Made by a program: the position numbers and the translations under genes. Positions 17,218 to 25,021 of a stretch of DNA of 37,987 nucleotides are shown piece by piece. Position 1 is the first letter of the stretch. Each line of letters starts with the position of its first letter. Origin of the DNA: Pseudomonas sp. SJZ074 (GTDB lineage Bacteria > Pseudomonadota > Gammaproteobacteria > Pseudomonadales > Pseudomonadaceae); contig NZ_VIUE01000042.1 of assembly GCF_007828215.1 (NCBI RefSeq), positions 1 through 37,987 of the forward strand, in the 5' to 3' direction. A model generated the notes under the pieces. It was not told the DNA's origin. It searched no databases and saw only the letters and a list, made by a program, of their open reading frames with translations.

Positions 17218-17597
17218 ATCCAGACTCCTGCCAGAACGATTACCACCACGGAAACGGCGATAACGATTTTCGAGCCCAGCTTGCCGCCTTCCAGCGTCTC
17301 ACCGATGCCCATGTCCATGATCAAGTGGCGCACACCGGCAACCAGGTGATACAGCAAGGCGGACAGGATGCCCCAAATCACTAGCTTGGCTAGCGGACTG
17401 GTCAGACACGCCTTCACCTGACCGAAGCCTTCTTCCGAGTCGAGCGACTTGTCCAATGCATAGAGCATGATGGCCAGGCTGACAAAGAGGATGACACCGG
17501 AGATACGGTGAAGAATGGACGTGTAAGCAGTGACTGGGAGTTTGATGGTCCTTAGGTCTAGGTTTACAGGTCGTTGGCTTTTCACGGCTTTTTTCAC
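17211..17597 (-). CDS. sdhC: Succinate dehydrogenase cytochrome b556 subunit, SdhC
   Basis: SdhC (128 residues, three transmembrane helices) carries the conserved SILHRISG motif (residues 27-34), whose Ser and Arg contact quinone in the E. coli protein. The haem-ligand histidine is His84 in YHLVAGVRHLIMD, at the same number as in E. coli. The start is GTG at 17597, with AGGGG 9 nt upstream; no ATG fits the family N terminus. It is the first gene of sdhCDAB, with a near-consensus promoter about 120 bp upstream. In P. aeruginosa the operon is repressed by the PrrF small RNAs under iron limitation; no PrrF site was verified here. Confidence 0.96.
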   Translation of the reverse strand: MKKAVKSQRPVNLDLRTIKLPVTAYTSILHRISGVILFVSLAIMLYALDKSLDSEEGFGQVKACLTSPLAKLVIWGILSALLYHLVAGVRHLIMDMGIGETLEGGKLGSKIVIAVSVVVIVLAGVWIW

Positions 17598-17719
17598 ACT
17601 GAAGAGCCCCTAAGAATCAGGGCAAAGTTGTTGCGGCGCGCACTGGTCAGGTACTCACCACCCAGGGAGTGACGACCCCCAGCAAAGCTGGCCCAAAAGC
17701 CCCTGGCGGTCGGCTGCCG

Positions 17720-17748
17720 AGTATAGACAGTTAGGTTACTAATGACAA
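17720..17748 (-). promoter_or_regulatory. sigma-70 promoter of sdhCDAB
   Basis: On the minus strand the -35 box TTGTCA (17748-17743) and the -10 box TATACT (17725-17720) are separated by 17 nt. Each has one mismatch to consensus and the spacing is ideal. The predicted start lies near 17713. Confidence 0.75.
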
Positions 17749-17862
17749 CGCGTTCACCTTCCACTGATGGCGCATTGCACAACAGCGGCAAAAGGCGTAA
17801 ACGGCAGGTAATTTCGAGGAAAAAGTCCGGTTAAAGCCTTCTGGAGCAAGACTTTAGGCAAA

Positions 17863-17890
17863 TTGACATTCGGATTTATCTCACTATAGT
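17863..17890 (+). promoter_or_regulatory. sigma-70 promoter of gltA
   Basis: A perfect -35 box TTGACA (17863-17868) and -10 box TATAGT (17885-17890) are separated by 16 nt. The predicted start lies near 17897, giving a leader of about 52 nt with the ribosome site AGGAGG at 17939-17944. Confidence 0.8.
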
Positions 17891-17948
17891 GGTGCGGGCC
17901 CTGCGTGGGGGGTCTGTCTGATGATTCCAAGCATTAATAGGAGGCCAC

Positions 17949-19238
17949 ATGGCTGACAAAAAAGCGCAGTTGATCATCGAGGGCGCAGCCCCCGTCGAGC
18001 TGCCCATTTTAACCGGCACCGTTGGTCCCGATGTAATCGACGTTCGCGGCCTGACGGCCACGGGCCGCTTCACCTTCGACCCAGGGTTCATGTCGACCGC
18101 TTCGTGCGAGTCGAAGATCACCTATATCGACGGCGACAACGGCATCCTGCTGCACCGCGGCTACCCGATCGAGCAACTGGCTGAAAAATCGGACTACCTG
18201 GAAACCTGCTACCTGCTGCTCAACGGCGAGCTTCCGACCGCAGAACAAAAGGCCCAGTTCGTCAGCACCGTGAAAAACCACACCATGGTTCACGAGCAGC
18301 TGAAGTCCTTCTTCAACGGGTTCCGTCGCGACGCCCACCCGATGGCCGTCATGTGCGGCGTTGTCGGTGCTCTCTCGGCCTTCTACCACGACTCCCTGGA
18401 CATCAATAACCCCCAGCATCGCGAAATTTCCGCGGTCCGCCTGGTGGCGAAGATGCCGACCCTGGCGGCGATGGTCTACAAGTACTCCATGGGCCAACCC
18501 ATGATGTACCCGCGCAACGACCTGTCGTACGCGGAAAACTTCCTGCACATGATGTTCAACACCCCGTGCGAGATCAAACCGATCAGCCCGGTGCTCGCCA
18601 AGGCCATGGACCGGATCTTCATCCTCCATGCCGACCACGAGCAGAACGCCTCCACGTCCACCGTGCGCCTGGCCGGCTCGTCGGGTGCCAACCCGTTCGC
18701 CTGTATCGCCGCCGGTATCGCCGCACTCTGGGGCCCGGCCCACGGCGGCGCCAACGAAGCGGTACTGACCATGCTCGATGAAATCGGCGATGTCTCGAAC
18801 ATCGACAAGTTCATCGCCAAGGCCAAGGACAAGAACGATCCGTTCAAGCTGATGGGCTTCGGTCACCGGGTCTACAAGAACCGCGACCCACGCGCCACCG
18901 TCATGAAGCAGACCTGCGACGAAGTGCTCAAGGAACTGGGGATCAAGAACGATCCGCAGCTTGAACTGGCCATGCGCCTGGAAGAGATCGCCCTGACCGA
19001 TCCGTACTTCATCGAACGCTCGCTGTACCCGAACGTCGACTTCTACTCGGGGATCATCCTCAAGGCGATCGGCATTCCAACCAGCATGTTCACCGTGATC
19101 TTCGCCCTGGCGCGGACCGTCGGCTGGATCTCCCACTGGAAGGAAATGCTCTCCAGCCCGTACAAGATCGGCCGTCCACGCCAGCTGTACACCGGCTACG
19201 AGTCGCGCGACATCACCAAGCTGGAAGATCGGCACTAA
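17949..19238 (+). CDS. gltA: Citrate synthase (type II)
   Basis: GltA (429 residues) condenses oxaloacetate and acetyl-CoA to citrate. The catalytic residues are His265 (GPAHGGANE), His306 (MGFGHRVYK) and Asp364 (NVDFYSG), within one or two positions of the E. coli residues. The N-terminal domain found in the hexameric, NADH-inhibited type II enzymes is present, so allosteric control by NADH is likely. The gene is divergent from sdhCDAB with its own strong promoter and is followed by a long nested hairpin terminator. This places the entry step of the TCA cycle next to, but separately transcribed from, the later steps. Confidence 0.98.
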   Translation: MADKKAQLIIEGAAPVELPILTGTVGPDVIDVRGLTATGRFTFDPGFMSTASCESKITYIDGDNGILLHRGYPIEQLAEKSDYLETCYLLLNGELPTAEQKAQFVSTVKNHTMVHEQLKSFFNGFRRDAHPMAVMCGVVGALSAFYHDSLDINNPQHREISAVRLVAKMPTLAAMVYKYSMGQPMMYPRNDLSYAENFLHMMFNTPCEIKPISPVLAKAMDRIFILHADHEQNASTSTVRLAGSSGANPFACIAAGIAALWGPAHGGANEAVLTMLDEIGDVSNIDKFIAKAKDKNDPFKLMGFGHRVYKNRDPRATVMKQTCDEVLKELGIKNDPQLELAMRLEEIALTDPYFIERSLYPNVDFYSGIILKAIGIPTSMFTVIFALARTVGWISHWKEMLSSPYKIGRPRQLYTGYESRDITKLEDRH

Positions 19239-19296
19239 ACCCCAGCCAAAAAAAGAAACGGCCTCTTGATGAGGCCGTTTTTTTTGGCTGGGGTTT
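19237..19296 (+). terminator. Nested hairpin terminator of gltA
   Basis: The inner stem AAACGGCCTC/GAGGCCGTTT (19256-19265 with 19271-19280) runs into eight T residues (19278-19285), a classic terminator. An outer pair of arms, AAACCCCAGCC (19237-19247) and GGCTGGGGTTT (19286-19296), surrounds it and starts inside the gltA stop codon, giving an unusually long double stem. Confidence 0.88.
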
Positions 19297-19299
19297 AGT

Positions 19300-19405
19300 G
19301 AGCTGCAAGCTGCAAGCTGCAAGCTAAAAAAATACCCCAGCCTCTCGACTGGGGTATTTTTCTACGCGGTACCGCTTCTAACTTGCAGCTTGACGCTTGC
19401 AACTC
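19300..19405. repeat. Heptamer-based inverted repeat between gltA and actP
   Basis: The left arm holds three tandem AGCTGCA units and the start of a fourth (from 19301). The 23 nt at 19300-19322 match the reverse complement of 19383-19405 at 20 positions. The actP terminator lies between the arms. The design is the same as the element at 9911-9992. Confidence 0.7.
19328..19361 (-). terminator. Terminator of actP (possibly bidirectional)
   Basis: AAAAATACCCCAG (19328-19340) pairs perfectly with CTGGGGTATTTTT (19349-19361) around an 8-nt loop. T tracts follow in both directions. It lies between the converging gltA and actP genes and probably serves as the main stop for actP. Confidence 0.85.
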
Positions 19406-19416
19406 GCCACTGCCGT

Positions 19417-21075
19417 TTAATGGTTAACCGCCCCACTCGCCCCCAGACCAGTCTGCGAACGCACGAACTGCGGGAAGAACAGCGCCCGCTCGTTCTCGGC
19501 TTCAGCCGACTTGTCGGTGATGGAGAAGAACCAGATGCCGACGAAGGCAATGGCCATCGAGAACAGCGCTGGGTACTCGTACGGGTAGATCGGCTTCTCG
19601 TGACCCATGATCTGTACCCAGATGGTCGGGCCCAGGATCATCAGACCCACGGCACTGACCAGGCCCAGCCAGCCGCCAATCATGGCGCCGCGGGTGGTCA
19701 GTTTCTTCCAGTACATCGAAAGCAGCAGCACCGGGAAGTTGCAGCTCGCCGCGATAGAGAACGCCAGGCCTACCATGAACGCGATGTTCTGCTTCTCGAA
19801 CAGAATGCCCAGAGCGATCGCCAGCACCGCCAGGGCGATGGTGGTGATTTTCGAAACGCGGATCTCGTCCTTCTCGTTGGCCTTGCCTTTCTTGATCACA
19901 CTGGCATACAGGTCATGGGACACCGCCGAGGCGCCGGCCAGGGTCAGGCCTGCCACAACCGCCAGGATGGTGGCAAACGCCACGGCCGAGATGAAGCCCA
20001 GGAAGACGCTGCCGCCGACGGCGTTGGCCAGGTGCACCGCAGCCATGTTGTTACCGCCCAGCAAGGCACCTGCCGCGTCCTTGAAGGCCGGGTTGGTGCT
20101 GACCAGCAGGATCGCGCCGAAGCCGATGATGAAGGTCAGGATGTAGAAGTAACCGATGAAGCCAGTGGCATACAGCACGCTCTTGCGTGCTTCCTTGGCA
20201 TCACTCACGGTGAAGAAGCGCATCAGGATGTGCGGCAGGCCAGCAGTACCGAACATCAGGGCCAGGCCCAGGGAGAAGGCCGAGACCGGATCCTTCACCA
20301 GACCGCCAGGACTCATGATCGCCTCACCTTTAGGGTGAACCTTGACCGCTTCGGCAAACAGCATGTTGAAGTCGAAGTTGACGTGCTTCATCACCATCAG
20401 CGCCATGAACGAAGCACCCGACAGTAACAGCACGGCCTTGATGATCTGTACCCAGGTGGTCGCCAGCATGCCGCCGAACAGCACATACAGACACATCAGG
20501 ATACCCACCAGCACCACCGCAACGTGGTAGTCCAGGCCGAACAGCAGCTGGATCAGCTTGCCGGCGCCGACCATCTGCGCGATCAGGTAGAACGCCACCA
20601 CCACCAGCGAACCGCTGGCGGACAAGGTACGGATCTGCTTTTGCCCCAGACGATAGGACGCCACGTCGGCAAAGGTGTATTTACCCAGGTTACGCAGGCG
20701 CTCGGCGATCAGGAACAGGATGATCGGCCAGCCCACCAGGAAGCCGATGGAGTAGATCAAGCCGTCGTAGCCCGACGCGAATACCAGCGCGGAAATCCCC
20801 AGGAAGGACGCCGCCGACATGTAGTCACCGGCAATGGCCAGGCCGTTCTGGAAACCGGTGATCCGGCCGCCGGCCGCATAGTAGTCGCTGGCCGACTTGC
20901 TACGCTTGGACGCCCAGTAGGTGATGCCCAGGGTCAAGCCGACAAACGCCACGAACATGACGATGGCGGAGACGTTGAGGGGTTGTTTCTGCACGGCCCC
21001 GGTCAGGGCCTCAGCCGCCCAGGCACCCGGGGCGAACGCTGCGATGCTCAATAGAGCCAGTAGACGCCGGATCAT
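19417..21075 (-). CDS. actP: Cation/acetate symporter ActP
   Basis: ActP (552 residues) is a sodium:solute symporter family permease that imports acetate and other short carboxylates. It has a cleavable N-terminal signal (ending near AWA, residue 20), as in E. coli ActP, then about 13 membrane helices. Motifs include ITYWASKRSKSASDYYAAGG and GDYMSAASFLG, conserved in acetate-type SSS carriers. It overlaps yjcH by four bases (ATGA), the standard yjcH-actP arrangement. Next to gltA, the context is acetate entry into the TCA cycle. In pseudomonads such permeases are often controlled by two-component systems, but no regulator gene lies here. Confidence 0.95.
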   Translation of the reverse strand: MIRRLLALLSIAAFAPGAWAAEALTGAVQKQPLNVSAIVMFVAFVGLTLGITYWASKRSKSASDYYAAGGRITGFQNGLAIAGDYMSAASFLGISALVFASGYDGLIYSIGFLVGWPIILFLIAERLRNLGKYTFADVASYRLGQKQIRTLSASGSLVVVAFYLIAQMVGAGKLIQLLFGLDYHVAVVLVGILMCLYVLFGGMLATTWVQIIKAVLLLSGASFMALMVMKHVNFDFNMLFAEAVKVHPKGEAIMSPGGLVKDPVSAFSLGLALMFGTAGLPHILMRFFTVSDAKEARKSVLYATGFIGYFYILTFIIGFGAILLVSTNPAFKDAAGALLGGNNMAAVHLANAVGGSVFLGFISAVAFATILAVVAGLTLAGASAVSHDLYASVIKKGKANEKDEIRVSKITTIALAVLAIALGILFEKQNIAFMVGLAFSIAASCNFPVLLLSMYWKKLTTRGAMIGGWLGLVSAVGLMILGPTIWVQIMGHEKPIYPYEYPALFSMAIAFVGIWFFSITDKSAEAENERALFFPQFVRSQTGLGASGAVNH

Positions 21076-21383
21076 TGTTGAGCCTCCTTGAGGATCGCAT
21101 TGTTCAGCTCATCGAACTCGCCGTTGGCGCGTCGCACGTAGATGCCAGTCAGGATGAATGCCGAGACAATCAGGCCGACACCGATGGGAATGCCCCAGGT
21201 CATCGTCGAATCGGGCGTGATCCTGGCCCCGAGAATGTGCGGCCCGTAGGCGATCAGTAGAATGAATCCGGAGTACAGCCCTAGCATGATCGCCGAAAGA
21301 ATCCAGGCGAACCTTTCTCTTTTTCTCACCAGCTCCTTGAAGCGCGGGCTGTTTTGAATCGAGAGGTAAATGCTGTCGTTCAT
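21072..21383 (-). CDS. yjcH: DUF485 membrane protein partner of ActP (YjcH)
   Basis: This 103-residue protein has two hydrophobic helices (about residues 26-48 and 60-82) flanked by charged ends, with the DUF485 pattern PRFKELVRKRERFAW before the first helix. It is almost always encoded directly before actP, as here, with a four-base overlap. Its role is unknown, but it is thought to accompany or assist the acetate permease. The ribosome site GAGGA lies 8 nt before the ATG. Confidence 0.92.
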   Translation of the reverse strand: MNDSIYLSIQNSPRFKELVRKRERFAWILSAIMLGLYSGFILLIAYGPHILGARITPDSTMTWGIPIGVGLIVSAFILTGIYVRRANGEFDELNNAILKEAQQ

Positions 21384-21561
21384 TGTTTTTATCCTCGCAG
21401 CACAATTTAAGTTGGAACGACTCTACTCTATGCGGCTCAAGGCCAGGTTCCAGACGACCTTAGTATTAGAACGACATGACGGTTTTGCCAGTTTTCAGCA
21501 AAAACCATCGCTCCCACAAGGGTCAGTGCAAGGCTTGAGAATTACGCGGGCATAAAAAAAA

Positions 21562-21584
21562 CCGCATGACACGACGTCATGCGG
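21562..21584 (-). terminator. Terminator of the betaine/choline-binding protein gene
   Basis: CCGCATGAC (21562-21570) pairs perfectly with GTCATGCGG (21576-21584) around a 5-nt loop. On the minus strand it is followed by a run of eight T residues (21561-21554). It lies 27 bp past the stop codon of the gene at 21611. Confidence 0.87.
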
Positions 21585-21610
21585 CTTTCGGAATCACTGG
21601 ATCAGGCAGA

Positions 21611-22465
21611 TTACTTGCCAGTCCACTCCTTCACACGATCCGGGTGCTTGGCGACCCAGTCCTTGGCAGCAGCTTCAGGCTTGGCACCCTCTTGGATAGC
21701 CAGCATGACTTCGCCGATTTCGTCCTTCGAGGCCCATTGGAATTTCTTCAGGAACTCAGCGACTTCCGGTGCTTTGGTCGCCAATTCCTTGCTGCCGATG
21801 CTGTTCACGGTTTCAGCCGCGCCATAGACGCCTTTCGGGTCTTCCAGGAAGCGCAGTTTCCACTTGGCGAACATCCAGTGCGGCACCCAACCGGTAACGG
21901 CGATGGATTCGTTCTTTTTCTCGGCACGGGTCAGCTCGGCAATCATGCCGGCGCCGGAACTGGCCTTGAGTTGATAACCGGTCAGGTCGTAGTCCTTGAT
22001 CGCCTGTTCGGTCTTGAGCATCACGCCTGAACCGGCGTCGATGCCAACAATGCGGTTCTTGAAGCTTTCATCGGTCTTGAGATCGGCTACGGACTGAGCC
22101 TTGACGTACTCCGGCACGATCAGGCCGATCTTCGCGTCTTTGAAGTTGGGGCCGTAATCGACTACCTGGTCCTTGTTCTTCGCCCAGTAATCGCCGTGAG
22201 TCACTGGCAACCAGGCCGAAAGCATGGCATCGAGCTTGCCGGTGGCCACGCCCTGCCACATGATCCCGGTCGCCACCGCTTGCAGCTTCACGTCATAACC
22301 AAGCTTCTGCTGGATGACTTCCGCCGCCACGTGAGTCGTCGCGACGCTGTCGGACCAGCCGTCAACGTAGCCGATGCTCAGGGTTTTGGTTTCGGCGCTA
22401 GCCAGTGTGGAGCTGATCGCCAGTACCAGTGCGGCACCTGCGCCCATGAGTCGTCGCATCTTCAT
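21611..22465 (-). CDS. Glycine betaine/choline-type ABC transporter substrate-binding protein (OpuAC family)
   Basis: This 284-residue periplasmic protein has a signal peptide cut after about residue 24 (LASA/ETK) and no lipobox. The mature part fits the OpuAC/ProX family of quaternary-ammonium binding proteins: IGYVDGWSDSVATTHVAAEV, a Trp-rich ATGIMWQGVATGKLDAMLSAWLP-type region (split by a hinge) and VTGWVPHWMFAKW, where aromatic residues would form the cation-binding box. No permease or ATPase gene is adjacent, so it is an orphan, like the CbcX, CaiX and BetX proteins that share the CbcWV transporter in P. aeruginosa. Whether it binds choline, betaine or carnitine cannot be told from sequence alone. 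Confidence 0.88.
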   Translation of the reverse strand: MKMRRLMGAGAALVLAISSTLASAETKTLSIGYVDGWSDSVATTHVAAEVIQQKLGYDVKLQAVATGIMWQGVATGKLDAMLSAWLPVTHGDYWAKNKDQVVDYGPNFKDAKIGLIVPEYVKAQSVADLKTDESFKNRIVGIDAGSGVMLKTEQAIKDYDLTGYQLKASSGAGMIAELTRAEKKNESIAVTGWVPHWMFAKWKLRFLEDPKGVYGAAETVNSIGSKELATKAPEVAEFLKKFQWASKDEIGEVMLAIQEGAKPEAAAKDWVAKHPDRVKEWTGK

Positions 22466-22837
22466 CGTGTACTTCCCCGAAAGTGCTGCGCCCGACGAAT
22501 GCCGAGCGACGTCAACGTATTGTTATGGTGCTCAGCGCCCCCATCACGCTCGCCTGCCAAACCAGTTCGAACATCAGTGGAGTACTGATGGAACGATCAT
22601 CAACCTGCGACGATCCGGAACCTGATCTGTTAGCGACATTGATACAGCGAAGAGCGACATCAGAACGCCATCCACGACAAGTGTAGGCAACTAGCCACCA
22701 ACCACCACTCCGTGTATCGTCCCGATGCTATCGCCCCCCCACTCGCAGCTGTTTCGTGCCGGTCATGGCACTTGGCTTCGCTTCAGTGGTCATAGCCTGC
22801 GAACCTCATTCGGCATCATCCTCTAAGGGATCCAGTC
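22466..22837. other. Divergent spacer upstream of the OpuAC-type gene and the hydrolase gene
   Basis: This 372-bp spacer holds the promoters of two divergent genes. No convincing sigma-70 pair was found. The clearest structure is an inverted repeat CATCAGT/ACTGATG (22572-22578 and 22584-22590), flanked by GTTC and GAAC, which may be an operator or hairpin. Nothing else is recognisable. Confidence 0.5.
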
Positions 22838-24136
22838 ATGCTCCGTTCCTTGCGCTTCGCTGCCCTCATCGGCGGCCTTATCCCGAGTGCGTCCGCGCTG
22901 GCGGTGGATATCGACGCCGCCAGTTATGGCTACCCCTTGACCAACCCGTTCGAGGCGACCATCGCGACCACCCCGCCCGACCTGCGCCCCGAGCTGCCCT
23001 TGATCGAGGATATCAACCAGGCGGACCACAGCGTAACCTTGCGCCCGGAACGTGAGTTCATCCTGCCGGACAACTTCTGGCCGGTGAAAAGCCTCACCTA
23101 CCGCATGGCCACCCAGGACAAGCCGGCACCGCTGATCTTCCTGATCGCCGGTACCGGTGCACGGTACGACAGCACCCTCAACGAATACCTCAAGCGCCTC
23201 TACTATAAGGCCGGCTACCACGTGGTGCAGTTGTCATCGCCCACCAGTTTCGACTTCATGAGCTCCGCCTCGCGCTTCGCCACCCCGGGTATCACCAAGG
23301 AAGATGCCGAAGACATGTACCGGGTCATGCAAGCCGTGCGCGCGCAGAACCCCAAGGTGCCGGTGACCGAGTACTACCTCACCGGCTACAGCCTCGGCGC
23401 GCTGGACGCAGCCTTCGTCGCGCACCTGGACGAAACCCGGCGCAGCTTCAACTTCAAGAAAGTGCTGTTGCTGAATCCGCCGGTGAACCTCTACACCTCG
23501 GTCACCAACCTGGACAAACTGGTCCAGACCCAGGTCAAGGGCATCAACAGCACCACGACGTTCTATGAAGTGGTGCTGAACAAGTTGACCCGCTACTTCC
23601 AGCAAAAAGGCTACATCGACCTCAACGATGCCCTCCTTTATGACTTCCAGCAGTCCAAGCAACACCTGAGCAACGAACAGATGGCGATGCTGATCGGCAC
23701 CTCGTTCCGTTTCTCGGCGGCCGATATTGCCTTCACTTCGGACCTGATCAACCGTCGCGGCCTGATTACCCCGCCCAAGTTCCCGATCACCGAAAGCACC
23801 AGCCTGACGCCGTTTCTCAAGCGTGCGCTGCAGTGCGATTTCGACTGTTACCTGACTGAGCAAGTGATCCCGATGTGGCGCGCGCGGACCGATGGCGGCA
23901 GCCTGCTGCAACTGGTCGACCAGGTCAGCCTTTACGCCCTGAAGGATTACCTGCATGAAAGCTCGAAGATCGCCGTGATGCACAACGCCGACGACGTCAT
24001 CCTCGGCCCCGGCGACCTGGGTTTCCTGCGCAAGACCTTTGGCGATCGCCTGACGGTGTATCCACTGGGCGGCCATTGCGGCAACCTCAATTACCGCGTC
24101 AACAGCGACGCCATGCTGGAGTTCTTCCGTGGCTAA
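22838..24136 (+). CDS. Exported alpha/beta-hydrolase-like protein, coupled to mlaA
   Basis: This 432-residue protein begins with a probable signal peptide ending near residue 22 (SALA/VDI), so it should act in the periplasm. It has the nucleophile elbow GYSLG with Ser185, preceded by LIFLIAGTG, which resembles an oxyanion-hole segment. Near the C terminus HNADD (Asp385/386) and GGHCGNLN (His413) could complete a Ser-Asp-His triad. I read it as an alpha/beta hydrolase, perhaps a lipase or esterase; similar Pseudomonas proteins are often labelled serine/threonine kinase without visible support. It overlaps the mlaA-type gene by 8 bp, so the two are co-translated and may share a role in outer-membrane lipid handling. 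The substrate is unknown. Confidence 0.78.
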   Translation: MLRSLRFAALIGGLIPSASALAVDIDAASYGYPLTNPFEATIATTPPDLRPELPLIEDINQADHSVTLRPEREFILPDNFWPVKSLTYRMATQDKPAPLIFLIAGTGARYDSTLNEYLKRLYYKAGYHVVQLSSPTSFDFMSSASRFATPGITKEDAEDMYRVMQAVRAQNPKVPVTEYYLTGYSLGALDAAFVAHLDETRRSFNFKKVLLLNPPVNLYTSVTNLDKLVQTQVKGINSTTTFYEVVLNKLTRYFQQKGYIDLNDALLYDFQQSKQHLSNEQMAMLIGTSFRFSAADIAFTSDLINRRGLITPPKFPITESTSLTPFLKRALQCDFDCYLTEQVIPMWRARTDGGSLLQLVDQVSLYALKDYLHESSKIAVMHNADDVILGPGDLGFLRKTFGDRLTVYPLGGHCGNLNYRVNSDAMLEFFRG

Positions 24137-24902
24137 ATACCTCCTGCTTATCGCTGCGTTAATGGGTGCGGGCGTGGTTCACGCCGATGACAAGGCCACC
24201 GTGGATGCCGACGGCTTCAAGGAACCGCTGACCAGGCTCAAGTTCAACCCGGGGCTGGACCAGCGCGAATTCGAGCGTTCGACCCTCAATGCGTTGAACG
24301 TCTATGACCCGCTCGAATCCTGGAACCGTCGCGTCTATCACTTCAACTACCGTTTCGACCAATGGGTATTCCTGCCCGTGGTCGATGGCTACCGCTACGT
24401 CACCCCGAGCTTCGTGCGCACCGGCGTCAGCAACTTCTTCAACAACCTGGGTGACGTGCCGAACCTGATGAACAGCCTGCTGCAATTCAAGGGCAAGCGC
24501 TCGATGGAGACCACGGCGCGACTGCTGCTCAACACCACCATCGGCGTTGCCGGCCTGTGGGATCCCGCCACCGCCATGGGCCTGCCGCGCCAGAGCGAAG
24601 ACTTCGGCCAGACCCTGGGCTTCTACGGCGTGCCGGCCGGCGCCTACTTCGTACTGCCGATCTTCGGTCCGTCCAACCTGCGGGACACTTCAGGGTTGCT
24701 GGTGGACTACACGGCCGAGTCGGCGATCAACTTCCTGAACGTCTCAGAAGTCAGTGCCAACCACCCGGAACTGCTGCTCCTGCGCGGGGTGGACAAGCGC
24801 TATCAGACCAGCTTCCGCTATGGCCAGCTGAACTCGCCGTTCGAGTATGAAAAGGTGCGCTACGTGTATACGGAGTCGCGCAAGTTGCAGATTGCCGAGT
24901 AG
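24129..24902 (+). CDS. mlaA: MlaA/VacJ-family outer-membrane lipid asymmetry protein
   Basis: This 257-residue protein fits MlaA (VacJ), which removes misplaced phospholipids from the outer leaflet of the outer membrane and hands them to MlaC. Family motifs are YDPLESWNRRVYHFN (residues 59-73), NNLGDVPNLMNSLLQFK, QTLGFYGVPAGAYFVLPIFG and DTSGLLVDY. E. coli MlaA is a lipoprotein, but here the signal peptide ends in VVHA/DDK (residue 19) and no cysteine is present, so this is a non-lipidated form. The start overlaps the hydrolase gene by 8 bp. The MlaBCDEF transporter genes are not in the window. A REP doublet follows. Confidence 0.92.
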   Translation: MAKYLLLIAALMGAGVVHADDKATVDADGFKEPLTRLKFNPGLDQREFERSTLNALNVYDPLESWNRRVYHFNYRFDQWVFLPVVDGYRYVTPSFVRTGVSNFFNNLGDVPNLMNSLLQFKGKRSMETTARLLLNTTIGVAGLWDPATAMGLPRQSEDFGQTLGFYGVPAGAYFVLPIFGPSNLRDTSGLLVDYTAESAINFLNVSEVSANHPELLLLRGVDKRYQTSFRYGQLNSPFEYEKVRYVYTESRKLQIAE

Positions 24903-24914
24903 CCTGAAAACCAC

Positions 24915-25003
24915 TGTGGGAGCGGGCTTGCTCGCGAAGACATTGTGTCAGGCAGCATATAGTTAGCTGACACACCGCCTTCGCGAGCAAGCCCGCTCCC
25001 ACA
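24915..25003. repeat. REP doublet (REPIN), inward type
   Basis: An 89-bp pair of inverted REP units begins TGTGGGAGCGGGC and ends in GCCCGCTCCCACA, with spacer arms TGTCAG and CTGACA. It lies between the converging mlaA and DUF808 genes. Confidence 0.92.
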
Positions 25004-25021
25004 GGTGCACTATGCAGTCAG

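Larger units (their letters stand above)
17598..17948. other. Divergent control region between sdhC and gltA
   Basis: This 351-bp spacer carries the leftward sdhC promoter (17720-17748) and the rightward gltA promoter (17863-17890). They face away from each other with about 115 bp between the two -35 boxes, room for shared regulator sites. The implied sdhC leader is about 115 nt and the gltA leader about 52 nt. Short open frames here overlap the promoters and look non-coding. Confidence 0.75.

Noticed and set aside
15448..17349. 633-codon open frame opposite sdhA and sdhD
   Set aside because: Spans several real genes on the other strand and shows no protein-family features.
17594..17791. 65-codon open frame upstream of sdhC
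   Set aside because: It runs through the sdhC promoter, so it would not be on the main transcript in full, and has no ribosome site of note.
18009..19322. 437-codon open frame opposite gltA
   Set aside because: Antisense shadow; its start would lie within the terminator and repeat after gltA.
21505..21520. REP fragment (TCGCTCCCACAAG) upstream of yjcH
   Set aside because: Only the end of one unit matches; too short to call a repeat with confidence.
21384..21550. Possible sigma-54 promoter for yjcH-actP
   Set aside because: The best TGG...GC candidate has 9 nt where 10 are needed, so no site is claimed.
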